Assembly (NCBI RefSeq): GCF_041956535.1
Contig: NW_027192204.1
Location: 304,530 to 368,529, forward strand
Source of the DNA: Calcarisporiella thermophila CBS 279.70
Lineage: Eukaryota > Calcarisporiellomycota
Direction: 5' to 3'
DNA: 64,000 bases
The translations under genes and the position numbers were made by a program. Each line of letters begins with the position of its first letter. Position 1 is the first letter of the stretch. Below are positions 44,987 through 56,718 of the stretch, in pieces. The notes under the pieces are model-generated. The model made no database searches and was not told the DNA's origin. It saw only the letters and a program-made list of their open reading frames with translations.

Positions 44987-47900
44987 TCAGTTGACGACTA
45001 ACGGGTTTACTTGCAGCCGTTGCAGGAGCCAAGCGGCAACGCGAGGATGGCCTTGCAGGAACTGGAACAGCAACACCGCAAGCATTATCAATAACAAGGG
45101 AGCCCAGAAGAGGAGCAGTCGCTTATCGTTCAGGCGTAGGAGAGAGCGCTCCTCTCTAACCGTGGTGGCCTGCTTATCCTCAGCATCGGAAGCAGGGCTT
45201 TCATAGGCAGCAGGGCTATGGAGGGCATGCGTAGATTCCAGGCTGCATCCTGTTCGGTTGGATGATGATGGGTTAACACTTGTAGAGGGGTTGGAGGTAG
45301 GGCGCCGCAAGGATGCGTTTGTGGTGGGCGAAGAATAATATGCCGGGCTTGCTCCCCCGTTCCTCACGGCTTTCAAGCTTCGATCCTGAAGTTCATCCGC
45401 ACTGGAGCATGCCGTAGCTTCACTGAACTTCCCGGCATCAACATCTGCACTGTATCCATCCCACTCTTTGCCCCATTTTCCATCGTCTGCAACGGGTCTT
45501 CGCTCTCCGCTCGGCCTTCTCGTTCCTGTTCCACTGTTGCCTCGGGCGAATCTCCTGCCACCTAAGTTGGCCGGCAAGTTAAATGGTAGACTAGGGAAAC
45601 TGGGGAGGCTTGCCTGCGCCGCAACAATGCTCTGCCAGGGAACGTTGAACGACGTTTGTTTGATATTCGGCATATGCAGGTGGGGAATCGAGGAGGTGTT
45701 CAGGTGGGAGAGCGTCTTTTGAAGCCAGGCAGTGGCAGCAGCCACGTCCACAAACGCCTGCTTCTTCTTCTCCGCCACCGATTCTTCGACCGACATGGAT
45801 TTGGAAATGTTAACGTCCGCTACGGGCTGAATTCCAGCAGTTTCGACATTTTCCAAAATTAGCCCCCCCTCCTCTCCCTCCACTTCTCCCGTGACGTCGC
45901 TCTCGTAGGATAAGTCTCCAATGTCAGAGGGCTCGCTTTCCGAATAGTCTAAATCCTCCTCTTCGTCGAACTCCTCGTCCCACTCCGAGTCGTCCTCCTC
46001 ATCGCTTGACACTGCCATAATATCGTTCTGAGTTGGCGGCGAACCATTCGGGGAGAGGATCCGACTATCTTGTTCACGCAATATCGCCACAATCTCGTGG
46101 AAGCAGCGCGACCTTGCCAAGTCAATTGGCATCTGCTTGCCCTCGTTTTTGACCTCCACCTTGGCTCCCCCATCGACGAGAATCCGCACGATAGACTTGT
46201 GCCCCATCCACGCCGCGTAATGTAAAGGGGTGAAGCCATTGCGGTCTTTCACATTAATCCGCGCACCCAAATCTTGTACGAGTGCCCTGGCCAGCCGCTC
46301 GAGATTTAATACTGCGCAGAAATGTAGCATCGTGTGCTTGCGGCGGTTGCGAAGTGAGACGTCCAGTGAATAAGGAGTTGAGTAGGAGCGAGCCGAGAAG
46401 AGCGCATGCAATATATTCGTCTCACAGCGATGGCGGTCTCTAGTTCCGGACGAAGAAACACTGCGTCCAGTGCCACCACTGCCGTCAGAGGGATCCAGCA
46501 GTCCTCTACCAAGGCCAAAATCGTGGCCAGAGCTTACAATCCGCATGGCAATCTCGCGTGCATTCTCCATCCGCCCAGTCAACTTCACATTGAGTACCTG
46601 CAAAGCCAACTCCATCAGCTGGCGGTCGGTGGATTCATCTTTGTAAGTGAAGAACAGCGACTGGCTTGTGTCTGCGAGCGTGAGGGGATGCTCTTTGAAC
46701 GAGACGATCACTGGACCAGGCATCGGGGAGGGCGGGAGCAAGCAAACAATGGTGCCCGGACCCCAAATTTGAGTCGAGAAAGAGGGGGTCTCGCCAAATA
46801 AACAGGTCAGCCCCTGATAGAATCCAGAGCCCAATATGGTCACCTCGATTCCGCCAAGAAGCGGACCTTCGTCAGGGATCAGCTTACTTATGACGGGGGC
46901 TGGAATCGGATGTGATAGCAAATCGCGCGGATCCACCTGCAAGGGATTGATGTAGGGGGTGGGAGATGTCTGGATCGATGCAGACTGCGCAGGGGCAACC
47001 ATTCCTGCTGCAACACGAGATCCGCGCCGTTGTCCCTCCGATAGGTGTCGTCGCTGGGAGGTTCTCTTCTGTTGTAGCAATTGATGCTGTTGTTGGTGCT
47101 GCTGTAGCTGTTGGGATTGAGGCAGATTGAAAGTCACCCCGTTAACGTAGGAATATGGTGACCCACGCTGATACAACAAATGTGAATTTCGTGATCGAAT
47201 TTGCTGTACAGGGGGAGATGTAGACTGCTGTAGCTGTGACTGCTGCTGCTGGTCGGCTTGCTCCAGCTGTGAGGCTATCGAGGAGGGAGGAGAGTTTTGA
47301 TGCCCGTGCGTGGATCCTGGGCTGCCGGGGCCGAATCCGGAGCTCTCAAACATTGTTCCACCCGATTCAGAGAGGGGCGTCATCAGGGTCAGTGAACTAG
47401 GGGAGAGCGGAGAGACAGGACTCAACATGACCTGGGGCGACATGGGAGTGTTGGGTGTGGCAGGCCCACTAATGGCCTCGGGTTTGATTGTAGAGGGGGT
47501 ATCGTGAATGGGAGGAGAGTAGTTCTGCTCGGACGCTCGGACCCTTCGTCTCTGCTTCCTGTGCTCTTTCTCTTTACCGCTCCGGGAGCTCTTGTGGTCG
47601 TCTGTGATCAGAATGGGGGGGGAGGTGCCTCTGGCCACAATTCTCCCCAGATGATCCCGCAGTTGGAATGAGATTATGAACCCAACCTTTTCATTGTGAT
47701 GCCGGCAATAGCAGGTGATGCGAGTAGGGAGGATGATTTCTCCGGATTCGAAAGGGACCACTTCTGGACAATTGAAAAGGAGGATGCGCTGCTGTTCATA
47801 GGCCAGGAGGGATTCTTCATCCATGTTCTGGAACTTATCGGGAGCAGCATCGGGTTTGGGCGGACGAGGTTTCTTGCGCTGGGCTCGCTTACGTTCTCGC

Positions 47901-48872
47901 CGCACGCAGCCAACGCAAGTAACGACTTTCTTGGCAACGCCCGAAGCACACAATACTGCCGCTTCCATAGTAAGAATCCCCTTCTCTCCGAGGGGTGATT
48001 GCATTTGCTTCGCATTTTTCGAGTGCTTCAAGGTAAGCTTCTGTTTTGCAATCATGATCTCGGGAAGTTTGATATGCGTCCAAGAACCATCCACCTTCTC
48101 GCCCTTATCGTTGGCCAAATGGATCGCTAGCTTTGTCTGAGTCTCCACACGTGACTTTGCTCCTTGTTGTGGCACACCAAGAACACGAATTTGCAGGCTA
48201 TTAAGAGAGGAAAATATGAGCTGGACAAAGGGAATGAGTGAAAACGTGGTGCGACTTACATCTTGTGGTTTAAGTCCGAAACGTTACTATTGATTGCATC
48301 CAAATAGGAGGGATTTGATGCAGCTGTTTCTTTTGTGCTATTAGATTAATATAAAAAAAAAGCTGTCAATATAAAATAAAATACACCAAAATTTATTCCC
48401 CAAATTACCTTTCCAAATTTTCGAAATCTAGATAATCCGAGTAGTTTTTATTTTCGGCTGATGTACCAGGTATCAGATCGTCATACTAGATTACGGGAAG
48501 TTAGAGAACGATCATATTAGCAGCATTACTGAATAGCTGCGATCCCACCTGGTTGTAACTTCTCGAATATCCTGACTCGATGGGCCAAGGCGATCCAACT
48601 GATGACGAAGCGAGCGAGTGGGATGCTGACATGTTATAGTAGTTTGCTTCCCCAAGCATTATATCTCTTCCCTGCAGATCATCACTGTCGTCCTCCTCTC
48701 CATAATCCCCCTCATCGCTCAAGTCTGCATCCATAGGCATGGAGCTTTCTAGGCCCTCATCAGATGTTACCTCGTGATTCTCCACGATAAAGATTGCTTT
48801 TGTTTTTGATTCGTCTGTGTCTTGTTGGAGCGCAGTGCCCACATCGAGATCCAGTGAAGTCTCCCCGGGCAT
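44987..48872 (-). CDS. SPT23: Spt23/Mga2-type ER-anchored transcription factor (1229 aa)
   Basis: Membrane-tethered activator of fatty-acid desaturase genes. In yeast it is released by ubiquitin- and Cdc48-dependent proteasomal processing. Four exons (48872-48549, 48485-48409, 48337-48260 and 48197-44987) give 1229 aa. Order of parts: acidic N-terminus (about 1-150); Spt23/Mga2 N-terminal domain (LQIRVLGVPQQGAKSRVETQ; CCRH-type cluster near R-I-T-C-Y-C-R-H-H); Ser/Pro- and Gln-rich disorder; an IPT/TIG domain (PVISKLIPDEGPLLGGIEVTI); two ankyrin repeats (GFTPLHYAAWMGHKSIVRIL); acidic and Ser-rich linkers; and one C-terminal membrane helix (LLLFWAPLLLIMLAVLLF). Only one such gene is seen here, in contrast to the yeast paralogue pair. 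Confidence 0.95.
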
Positions 48873-49944
48873 TGCTCTTGGAGAGTAAATTAGGCAAGAA
48901 AATTGAATGAATGGAAATTTAAAGGCCCAAGAAATTCTTTTGTGAAATTGGGCTGAAAAATAAAAGATGAAAAAGAATGATAAATAGCAGTACTTTCAAG
49001 AATATTAAATGATGGTAGCAATTGATTATTTAATGAGTTGAGAAATAAAAGCCGTTCTTACAAAACAAAGTAGGAGTCAGCCAGTCATAAGTTTAAATTG
49101 ACTAAGCCACACAGAGATGTAGCCAAGAGTTAAAATAAAACGTGGAAAAAAAATGTGGGGAGGAGGGGACCGAGTGGGGGTTTTGACTCCCTTTGTTTCG
49201 GAAATGCTCGACTTAGGTGACAGGATCACTGATGGGCAAGAAATCTTTAGAAAACGAATGGATTCCTTTAACTGAGCATAAGCGTGTGGATTGACTAAGC
49301 ATTTTTGTTTCCATAACAAATAGTTTAGACCTTAAAATAGCCGTATTCGTTTCTCGATTGAATTTTTCGTTAAAAGTCCCTTCCAATACAAATATTCTGC
49401 TTCTCAACGCTACTTTCAATCAGCTCGTGCTTTAAGAAAGAGATTGTCAGAAATGGAGGTACAAGCAGATGGGGAGTACGTCCAAGGTCTTAACTAGACG
49501 TCCACATGTCCTCCCATTGTCAGATTCCCCAACTAAGAGGAAAAACTTTAGAGTTTTACATAGAATTCCACTTCGTCGTGTTTACCTTTTCCTTCACTCA
49601 CATTAAAACCAGAACAGACTTATCAAATATAAAGTGAGGGTAAAACGACACACACACAAAAAAGAAGAAACATTCACATCTATCTACAGGTATAAAAAAT
49701 AAAATAGCATTGAGCCAGGGGAAACAATAAAAGGCAGCCATATGTGTAAATATAGTTAGCAATTGTAGCCCCTATGAGTTTTTGCGAGAATATTTTTTCA
49801 AAGGCGGGAGTCTATTTCTCAATACTCTAGCGGTTGTCATTTCCGGTTAGACGGGTATGCTCATCTTCTTCGAAATGTCTGTCAATTAGGTGAAAATTTT
49901 TTAAGCACTATTAGTTTGAACGTTATATTTATCTGTTATCCAAA
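48873..49944. other. Intergenic, nothing recognised
   Basis: About 1.07 kb upstream of the Spt23-like gene. There is a short CA/AC run near 49655. Minus-strand frames at 49077-49419 have no features supporting them. Confidence 0.5.
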
Positions 49945-50087
49945 TTACCCTGCAGTGCCCTCTTCCTCTTCAGCATCGTCTTGTGACCTACGTTGCCGTT
50001 GCAAAGGACGTGATGCAGCCGCAGTAGTAGATGTAGGAGGAGCTCCTGTTGCTGACTGTTGTTGGAGTTGTGGTCGATGAGGTTGGG

Positions 50088-50118
<31 letters not shown>

Positions 50119-52003
50119 TTGTTGTTGTTGTTGTTGCTGGGTTTGTTCTGCTGCATCTACCCACTCTCCATCGCTCTCCTCATCATCATCTCCTCCCAAA
50201 TCAAATATAGCGTGCCCATCGTCCTGTGCTCCGCCAGGACCTGTTTTCCTGGCCTCAGGGCCAATTACAATAGCTTCGGCCGCCCTTAAAGCCTCTCCCA
50301 AATCCATTACTTCGCCGGCCTCCTCATCTTGGCTCACCTGATCTAGCCCGTATCTTCTATTCTCTCCAGTGGGTCGCCACATCACCACAATTGCTGCGAA
50401 CACCACAAAATATAACAAATTCATCCACCCGTCAAGCAATAACCACCGCCATTGCCAATGGCGAGCTGGCCAGTCTAAACTCGAGGCGCGAACCGAGAAC
50501 TGTGCGAGATTGATGACAAAAAATCCGCATATAGTGATAACGCTGAAGAGAAGCAACCCCCATAGTCGACGATACATTTGCACCTTGATGTGCTGTCTGC
50601 GCAATTCGCACACGGCCATTGTGGTCTTAATGGCTTGGAGAGTCCAGACATAGAACGTCGTGAGAGTCATGGAGAGAGGGAAAATTACTAGCAGGACAAG
50701 CAAGCCCGCAGTATCGGGGGGAAGCAGCATCGTCCCGATGTCATAGATGACCCCGAAAATGAAGTGAGCTATCGCCAAGTAGGTGCACTTTTTCATTGCT
50801 TTTCCGAGCGAAGGTCTACGAGAGAATTGAGTTAGAAAATTTGGCCAACTCGCATGAATACAATCAAATAAAAAGCTTACTTTACAACACTGTAGCCGAG
50901 ACATACGATTAAAAGCATAAAGAAGGAAAGGCTGTTTTTACCAGCATTTAATATTGCCACGAAGGCGAGCAGTATCCAGGCTGGTTTAAAAATGATATTT
51001 TTAGCGTCGAAAGGGGTAGCTACGTTGCAATAAGTCGTGAAAACTTACATGATCGTCCATATATGTTATAGTCGTACCAATAAAAGAAGTTGAAAGCATG
51101 CTGAATGACGAGAAAGACTATCACTGCCGCAATGTATTTCTATCAAGCGTCGGGTTAAGAATAGATTTCCAGACGAGCAAATCTGATGGAGAAAACCAAC
51201 CTGGACAGGGAGAATCTCACCCCAATATCTATACATTTGTACAAACCAGAATACCCCCACTAGCAGATATACCACCGTTTGCACCGCATAGAACTATTAA
51301 GATAAAATATAATTTAGCATTTTCAACCACGATGGGAACGCAAATTCTTGATCATATGCACCCCAAGTTTGGGAAACTCAACGGCTGGCAGTTCGCCGAA
51401 GGCTTGTTGCCAGTGTATAATCAAATCATAAGAACCGGGCAGCGAGGCATCGGGTTTTGCAGCGAATACACAATAATATCCCGTCACATTGACAGGGTAA
51501 TCTAGTTTTCTTTCCGCCTCTGGGGTCGTTTCTGAGAGTTGGAATTTCTTCGTTACGATGCTTTCGCCTCCAGGTCCATCCTTTTGGATGATAAAATCGC
51601 CTCGTGATTCCGATTTACAGTAGCCGAAGGATATGGCCTCTTCGTCGCATATATAATAAGCAATCGGGCCAAAAGGCTCGGTAGAGCGATAGCCTAACTT
51701 GGAGAAGTCTCTCCATTCGAAGATGGCTATGCTCACGGCCCCTCGAGATTCAGGGGTGAAAGTAAGATTGATGCCTGTGGGACGGCTGCCGGGAGCAGAG
51801 GCCCACATTCCGGAACACTGTGGAGAAAAGCTATAATCATCGTCTGAAGTCTAGAAAGGGGAGGGGAAATGGAATGGCGGAGAGGATTAAGTTAAGGGCG
51901 GAGAAGTAGAGAAAAGCAGCTAGGCGATTACCAAATGCACTGTGTCGGCGGAGACATTTCCGCAGAAGAGCGCGATGAATAGGATAATAAAAGCCAAGCG
52001 CAT
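49945..52003 (-). CDS. PTM1: Ptm1/GPR107-108 family seven-transmembrane protein (571 aa)
   Basis: Golgi/endosomal GOST-family (lung seven-transmembrane) protein with a luminal GOLD-like domain. Six exons (52003-51932, 51850-51362, 51293-51201, 51139-51049, 50980-50881 and 50815-49945) give 571 aa. A signal peptide (MRLAFIILFIALFCGNVSA) leads into a luminal domain of about 170 aa with NVTGYYCVFAA. Seven membrane helices follow, beginning with FYAVQTVVYLLVGVFWF and ending with LLLDGWMNLLYFVVFAAIVVMW. The family marker W-R-P-T-G-E-N-R-R-Y-G-L comes directly after. The cytoplasmic tail is acidic and then holds 17 consecutive Gln and a Pro/Gln segment. The exon 2 donor was set at GGG|GTGCAT because only that join restores the first membrane helix in frame. 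Confidence 0.93.
50091..50145. repeat. CAG/CAA (polyglutamine) microsatellite in PTM1
   Basis: On the plus strand, consecutive TGC/TTG-type triplets encode the Gln run in the Ptm1 tail. Mixed CAG and CAA codons are used. Confidence 0.85.
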
Positions 52004-52194
52004 GATTTTTTTTGCCCCTAATAAGACGCTCGCGCAACGTGGAAGAGAAAGTCAGCGGCAGACGCAATAGAAAAAAATTAGGGGCAGATGGAAGAAAAAT
52101 TTCTGATATTCAATGCGAATGAAATAAAGGTGCTGTGACTTTGCTTCTCTCGTTAGGTTCCAGTTATTTTCGATTCAAAAACTTGACGATTGGT

Positions 52195-52944
52195 ATGTCG
52201 TCCGATGCCACGTCGCGGCTCACCCATCTCTGGGATGCAAGCCATATACTCCTTACAAAATGCCCACAACTTTCCGCATACTACCTTTCTGAGTTCCAGC
52301 GTCTGGCAAATATTCGAGAGATTAACCTCGCAGCGACAGTGCGTCGCGGATATTGTTCGCATTGTGGATCGCTGTTCGTGCCGGGATTCAACTGTAGGGT
52401 GCGAGTCGAGAAGGAGCAACCAAAGAACTGTGACAAGAAACCAGGGAAAAAGAAGCGGAAGAGAGACGTGCCGATCCAAAGATCCCGGAGTAATGTCGTA
52501 ATTCAATTTGCACCCGATCCTCCCTCTCAAGCAACCGCAACCAGCTTGTCAGCTCAGGAAGCAACAGATGCTTCAGACGATCCTCTCCGCAATCACGTGT
52601 CCTACTATTGTAACGTTTGTGGGCGAGAAACCCGGCATTCCGGAACAAAAACTTCTACTTTACAACAATTGGGAGCCCTAAATCTCGACTCTCCGCTCAC
52701 CTCCTCCCCATCTACTGCACCATTGCCCTCGTCAAATACGGCCGCAGAGAAGCAGAAAAAGAGCACCGTAAATAGTGCGCCTGGACAGAGTAAAGGAGAG
52801 CTCGATACGCCTGCCAATCGCAAGCGTAAGAAAAAGAAAATGGACCTGCAGGCACTATTAGCTAAGGACAAACAGTCCAAAGCACAGTTACAGCAGCAAA
52901 AGTCAACCGGTCTCAGCTTGGACGACTTTCTTTCTTCATTGTAA
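52195..52944 (+). CDS. RNase MRP/P subunit, Snm1/Rpr2 (RPP21) family (249 aa)
   Basis: Zinc-ribbon protein subunit of the rRNA- and tRNA-processing RNase P/MRP family. Single exon, 249 aa from the ATG at 52195. An N-terminal helical part (HLWDASHILLTKC; YYLSEFQRLANIREINL) precedes the zinc ribbon halves C-S-H-C-G-S-L-F-V-P-G-F-N-C and Y-Y-C-N-V-C-G-R-E-T-R, separated by a basic insert. The CSHCG-x-x-(Y/F)-VP-x-(F)-N pattern resembles yeast Snm1, the MRP-specific subunit, more than Rpr2. The C-terminal half is Ser/Lys-rich. The in-frame start 60 nt upstream is not an ATG. Confidence 0.82.
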   Translation: MSSDATSRLTHLWDASHILLTKCPQLSAYYLSEFQRLANIREINLAATVRRGYCSHCGSLFVPGFNCRVRVEKEQPKNCDKKPGKKKRKRDVPIQRSRSNVVIQFAPDPPSQATATSLSAQEATDASDDPLRNHVSYYCNVCGRETRHSGTKTSTLQQLGALNLDSPLTSSPSTAPLPSSNTAAEKQKKSTVNSAPGQSKGELDTPANRKRKKKKMDLQALLAKDKQSKAQLQQQKSTGLSLDDFLSSL

Positions 52945-53025
52945 ATACGCTATTTATTTCATTTTATCAAGAATCTACTGTTATAAATATAGAAGAAACT
53001 ATGAATGAGAACCAAAGCAAACAGT

Positions 53026-54325
53026 TCACAACATGGAGTTGCTCTCATTAAACTCCACCACAATTTTTCCGAACTGAGAGCTATTCTGCATGATTCGGAA
53101 CGCATCCTCGAAGGTGTCGGTCGTCAGCCCGCTGAAGATGTGGCTTACCACCGGCTTGATCTTCTTTTCCTCGATAAACTTGATCATTTTTGCAAATTCG
53201 ACGTTCGAACCCATAGTGGAGCCACGTAGATCGATGTTCTTCAGTACATAATTCATATTGAATGGCACTCCCTTTCGGGTCGTTGTCTGTCCATAGCAAG
53301 TAATAATACCCCCGGCACGAAGGAGATGATGGAAGCGTGAGTAATCGTCGGCACTCCCAGAACCATCGATAATGGCATCAAGGGTGTTGCCGAGTACTGA
53401 ACGTGCTTCATCGATCCAATTGGCTACAAGGGAAAGTCAAAAAGCTAGTGAGTTAGTGTACAAATAAGCTCGTTTAAGGGCATCGTGCTGATAGCCTAGA
53501 ACAATATCAACCAATGGAGATGTATATATACCAGCTTTGTAGTTAAAACCACCCTTAGCTCCAAACTCATCAATTGCTCTCTTGATCTTTGCATTATCAG
53601 AAGAAGTTACATACACATTCGCACCAACAGCAACGCAGAATTGTAGTGCAAACAGAGCAACGCCACCTCCAATACCCGTAATGAGTACGTTGCTACCACT
53701 TTTTACATTGGATTTCGTAAATAAAGCCCTATTAGAAAAGGGAGAAGAAGACACAAAATAAGTAAAAGGACCCTAAAAAACATTACGCGTTAAACTTGCC
53801 TGTAAGCAGTTACTGCTGCAATGGGGAGCGATGCAGCCTCCGCTAACGATAAGTGCTGCGGGATAGGATAGACAAGATTTCGTGGAACGGCAATGTATTC
53901 AGCAAATGTCCCAGTGAGTGGGGCCATTCCCAGCATTAGTGGAGGGTTTGGCTCGGGATCGCTCTCCCAATTCCATAATGAATTAATCACAACCCGCTGG
54001 CCAATCAAGTCTTTATCCTCAGCCCTTGCAGTGGCAACAACCTCACCAGCACCATCGGCACCGAGAATGCCATCGTAAACCAGCCCCGGGTAAAGCCCCT
54101 TTCGTATCCAATGATCACTATTAAGTAATTAGTATTAGACAATGCAATGTGGAAGCCGGGAAATTAAGAATGGCATATGCACCGATGATTTAGAGAAACC
54201 GCATACACGCGGACGAGCACTTCATCGTCGGCAGGAATTGGTTTAGGAACAGAGGTGACGATGATGGGATTATAGTTGGCTCCGGATTTGTCCTCCTTAA
54301 GGACAACTGCTTTCATAGAGGCCAT
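53026..54325 (-). CDS. Zinc-type MDR family alcohol dehydrogenase/quinone oxidoreductase (351 aa)
   Basis: Medium-chain reductase using NAD(P)H. Four exons (54325-54183, 54117-53800, 53728-53532 and 53423-53026) give 351 aa. The second intron begins GCAAGT (AG|GCAAGT...AG), a GC-AG intron, required to join A-Y-R to A-L-F-T-K in frame. Domain order is typical: GroES-like part (EVLVRVYAVSLNHRDHW, GADGAGEV, GTFAEYIAVP) and a Rossmann fold (VLITGIGGGVALFALQF, ASSDNAK-type loop). The structural-zinc Cys cluster is absent. It is closest in look to the YogA/ZADH2-like branch. The substrate is unknown. Confidence 0.93.
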
Positions 54326-54585
54326 GGTGAATGTGGAATTGTCTCTTCTCGCGTGCAAAGTACAGTGTCGCTTTCTTATGCGAGACTGCGAGAATTTATG
54401 GCCACTTTAATTTTAACTCCGTTCAGCTTTTGATTAATAATAAAGGAATTAATACCAATTTGTTAACTCAGGATGAGCTCATTCTTTAAGGTATTAGGAT
54501 CAAGCGAAAAAGATGACAAAAGATTGGGGAGTGGGATAGAAAAGAGCAATTACGGGATTTTAAATATAATGTACAAGTGAGTGTG
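54326..54585. other. Short intergenic spacer
   Basis: 260 bp between the MDR start and the NDUFAF2 stop. No feature recognised. Confidence 0.5.
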
Positions 54586-55416
54586 TTATCCGCGCTGTCG
54601 CGAAGAGGGCTGCCAAGCCCCGGGTTCAAAGGTGTCACCCTGACCTGTTGGGTGCGGGGAAAACAGAGGTTCTAACAAAGTGATGGCATCGAGGTCAATA
54701 AGCTGAGTCCATGCTAGCTTCACCAATGGCCTACCTGGTTCTATCTTTTTCTTCGGCTGCTGCTGCTTCTCCTTTTCCTCCTCAAATGGCTTTTCTTTGG
54801 CCTTTTGGGCCTCGATGCGCAAGAGCTCTTGCTGCTGCAGTTCTGCCTTTCTCTATATAGTAAAAAGACACGTTATTATAGGCGGACACTACGGATACAG
54901 CCCGGAGAAAGCTCTGACCTCTTCCCACTTCCTGTCCAATTCTTTTGCTCTTGCTATAATCTGCTCTCTCCGTTTATCAGCCTCTATGATCTCCTATTTG
55001 AATTGCCCAAGATTATTCAGCTATATCAGAGAGGGGGAGTCGCAAAAATGGGGGGACTGTCATTACTTGAATAGTGGGGGGATCATGTCGTGTGTGCCGA
55101 AGCCAGGCAAGCCATTGAACTACACGAATAGTAGTATAGAGGCACAAGTTTACATAATGGAACATTACTATCATCCTTTTCTGCTCTCCAAATTACCTGG
55201 GATTTCTCTTTCTGCATAGTCTGAGAGATCGCTCCCTTGTTGCTTAAACTCGACAAATCGCTGAAGATAGCGAGACGTGGGATTGCGCGTGTTGGGCGCT
55301 TCCCAGTAAAGATTTCCTTCGAGGTCTGTTCCGATCAGGACACGCTTGCGCCATGGAAGACGCGCCGACTTCCACGCAAGCGATAGACGCTGCAAAAGTG
55401 ATTGGCGCGGAAGCAT
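54586..55416 (-). CDS. NDUFAF2: NDUFAF2/B17.2L mitochondrial complex I assembly factor (204 aa)
   Basis: Paralogue of the complex I subunit NDUFA12 that holds its place during assembly. Four exons (55416-55197, 55119-55067, 54993-54919 and 54852-54586) give 204 aa. The N-terminus has the NDUFA12-like domain: RLSLAWKSARLPWRKRVLIG, DLEGNLYWE, YAEREIPVQWLAWLRHTR and DPPTIQE. A charged coiled coil follows (KRREQIIARAKELDRKWEEV; QQQELLRIEAQKAKEK) and then a Pro/Gly-rich end. Its presence implies that the organism has respiratory complex I, unlike Saccharomyces. Confidence 0.9.
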
Positions 55417-55594
55417 CGATCCTACAAAGTTGTTATAGAGAAGAGATCGAGCGAAGCTAATGCCAACCTAAACCCAGAGGATAATAAAGGATTCATAGGG
55501 GCTGTCTAAATTTTGAGTTTGGATGAGTGGCTTGAGTCCTTGGGCAATTTCACGCTCCTCACAAGTGCGGGTTTCTTGCGTTCACAAGAATACC

Positions 55595-56718
55595 ATGTCT
55601 GAGAAAGAAGCGCAAGCCCTCATCGCCAAAGCCGAGAAAAAGGCTAGTTCATTCAGTTGGTTCGGCGGTTCCGGGAAATATGAGGAGGCCGCAGAGCTGT
55701 ACTGCAAAGCAGCGAACCAATTTAAACTTGCCAAGCGATGTAATTATCATTTTATTGGGGAAAGGGAGTTGAGCGGTTTTCCAACCCGCCTTCCCCAGTA
55801 ATGAGACGAACAGAGCTAAACGGGTATATTGGATTGAATGTGTAGGGCAGGAAGCGGGGCAAGCATTTTGCAAAGCATCGGAAATGCTGCTCCAGAACAA
55901 GGAGGTCGATGAAGCCGCATCAAGCCTGATCGATGCTGCGCGATGTTTTAAGAAGTGCAGCCCAGAGGGTACATTTCCCCTCCTTCCAGAGAAACTATTC
56001 CCCTAATATGGACTCAATGATTGTATTGATTTTCAGATGCCATCAGCTCCCTCCGAAAGGCCATCGAAATCATGACGGACAAAGGCCGTTTCAACGCGGC
56101 CGCAAATCACCAAAAAGAAATCGCAGAGATTTACGAGTCCGATCTGGTTGATCTGCAGCGTGCGATGGACGCTTATGAGATTGCTGCAGATTGGTACGCT
56201 GGAGAGGAGCGTCCCGCGTAAATAGATTTAATGAGACGTTTACATGATTTTGCAGGGATAGCTAATCCATTCTCTTTCTCCCTCCCGTTCTACTCCATTA
56301 CTCTAGAGTTGCCAACAGTTGCTGGCTTAAAGTTGCCCATTTTGCCGCCCAGCTCGAGCAATATGACAAAGCCATCGAGCGATTTGAGCAGGTTGCCAAT
56401 GCGAGTGTCGACAATCAGCTGACCCGCTGGTCCCTGAAGGACTATTTCCTCAAGGCCGGGCTCTGTCATCTTTGCTTGGGAGATGCGGTCGGAACCCAGC
56501 GGGCTATTGAGAGGTACTGCGACATGGATGTGACCTTTGGGAGCACGCGGGAGTGCCAATTTTTGCAGTCCATACTCGAGGCCTATGAGGCGGGCGACGT
56601 AGAGATGTTCACCCAGAAAGTGTTCGAGTTCGACCAGCTCATGAAGCTGGACAACTGGAAGACAACCGTGTTGTTGCGAATCAAGAGGAGTATCTCTGAG
56701 GAGCCCGCATTGACGTAG
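55595..56718 (+). CDS. SEC17: Alpha-SNAP/Sec17 (286 aa)
   Basis: Adaptor that recruits the NSF/Sec18 ATPase to cis-SNARE complexes for disassembly. Four exons (55595-55739, 55846-55968, 56037-56217 and 56307-56718) give 286 aa, against about 292 usual. TPR-like helical repeats are clear: [61 protein letters not shown], and [12 protein letters not shown]. The C-terminal NSF-activating region includes [20 protein letters not shown] with the conserved penultimate Leu-rich segment. Confidence 0.96.

Noticed and set aside
46406-46801. 131-codon plus-strand frame opposite the Spt23-like gene
   Set aside because: Antisense to the IPT and ankyrin region of a well-supported gene.
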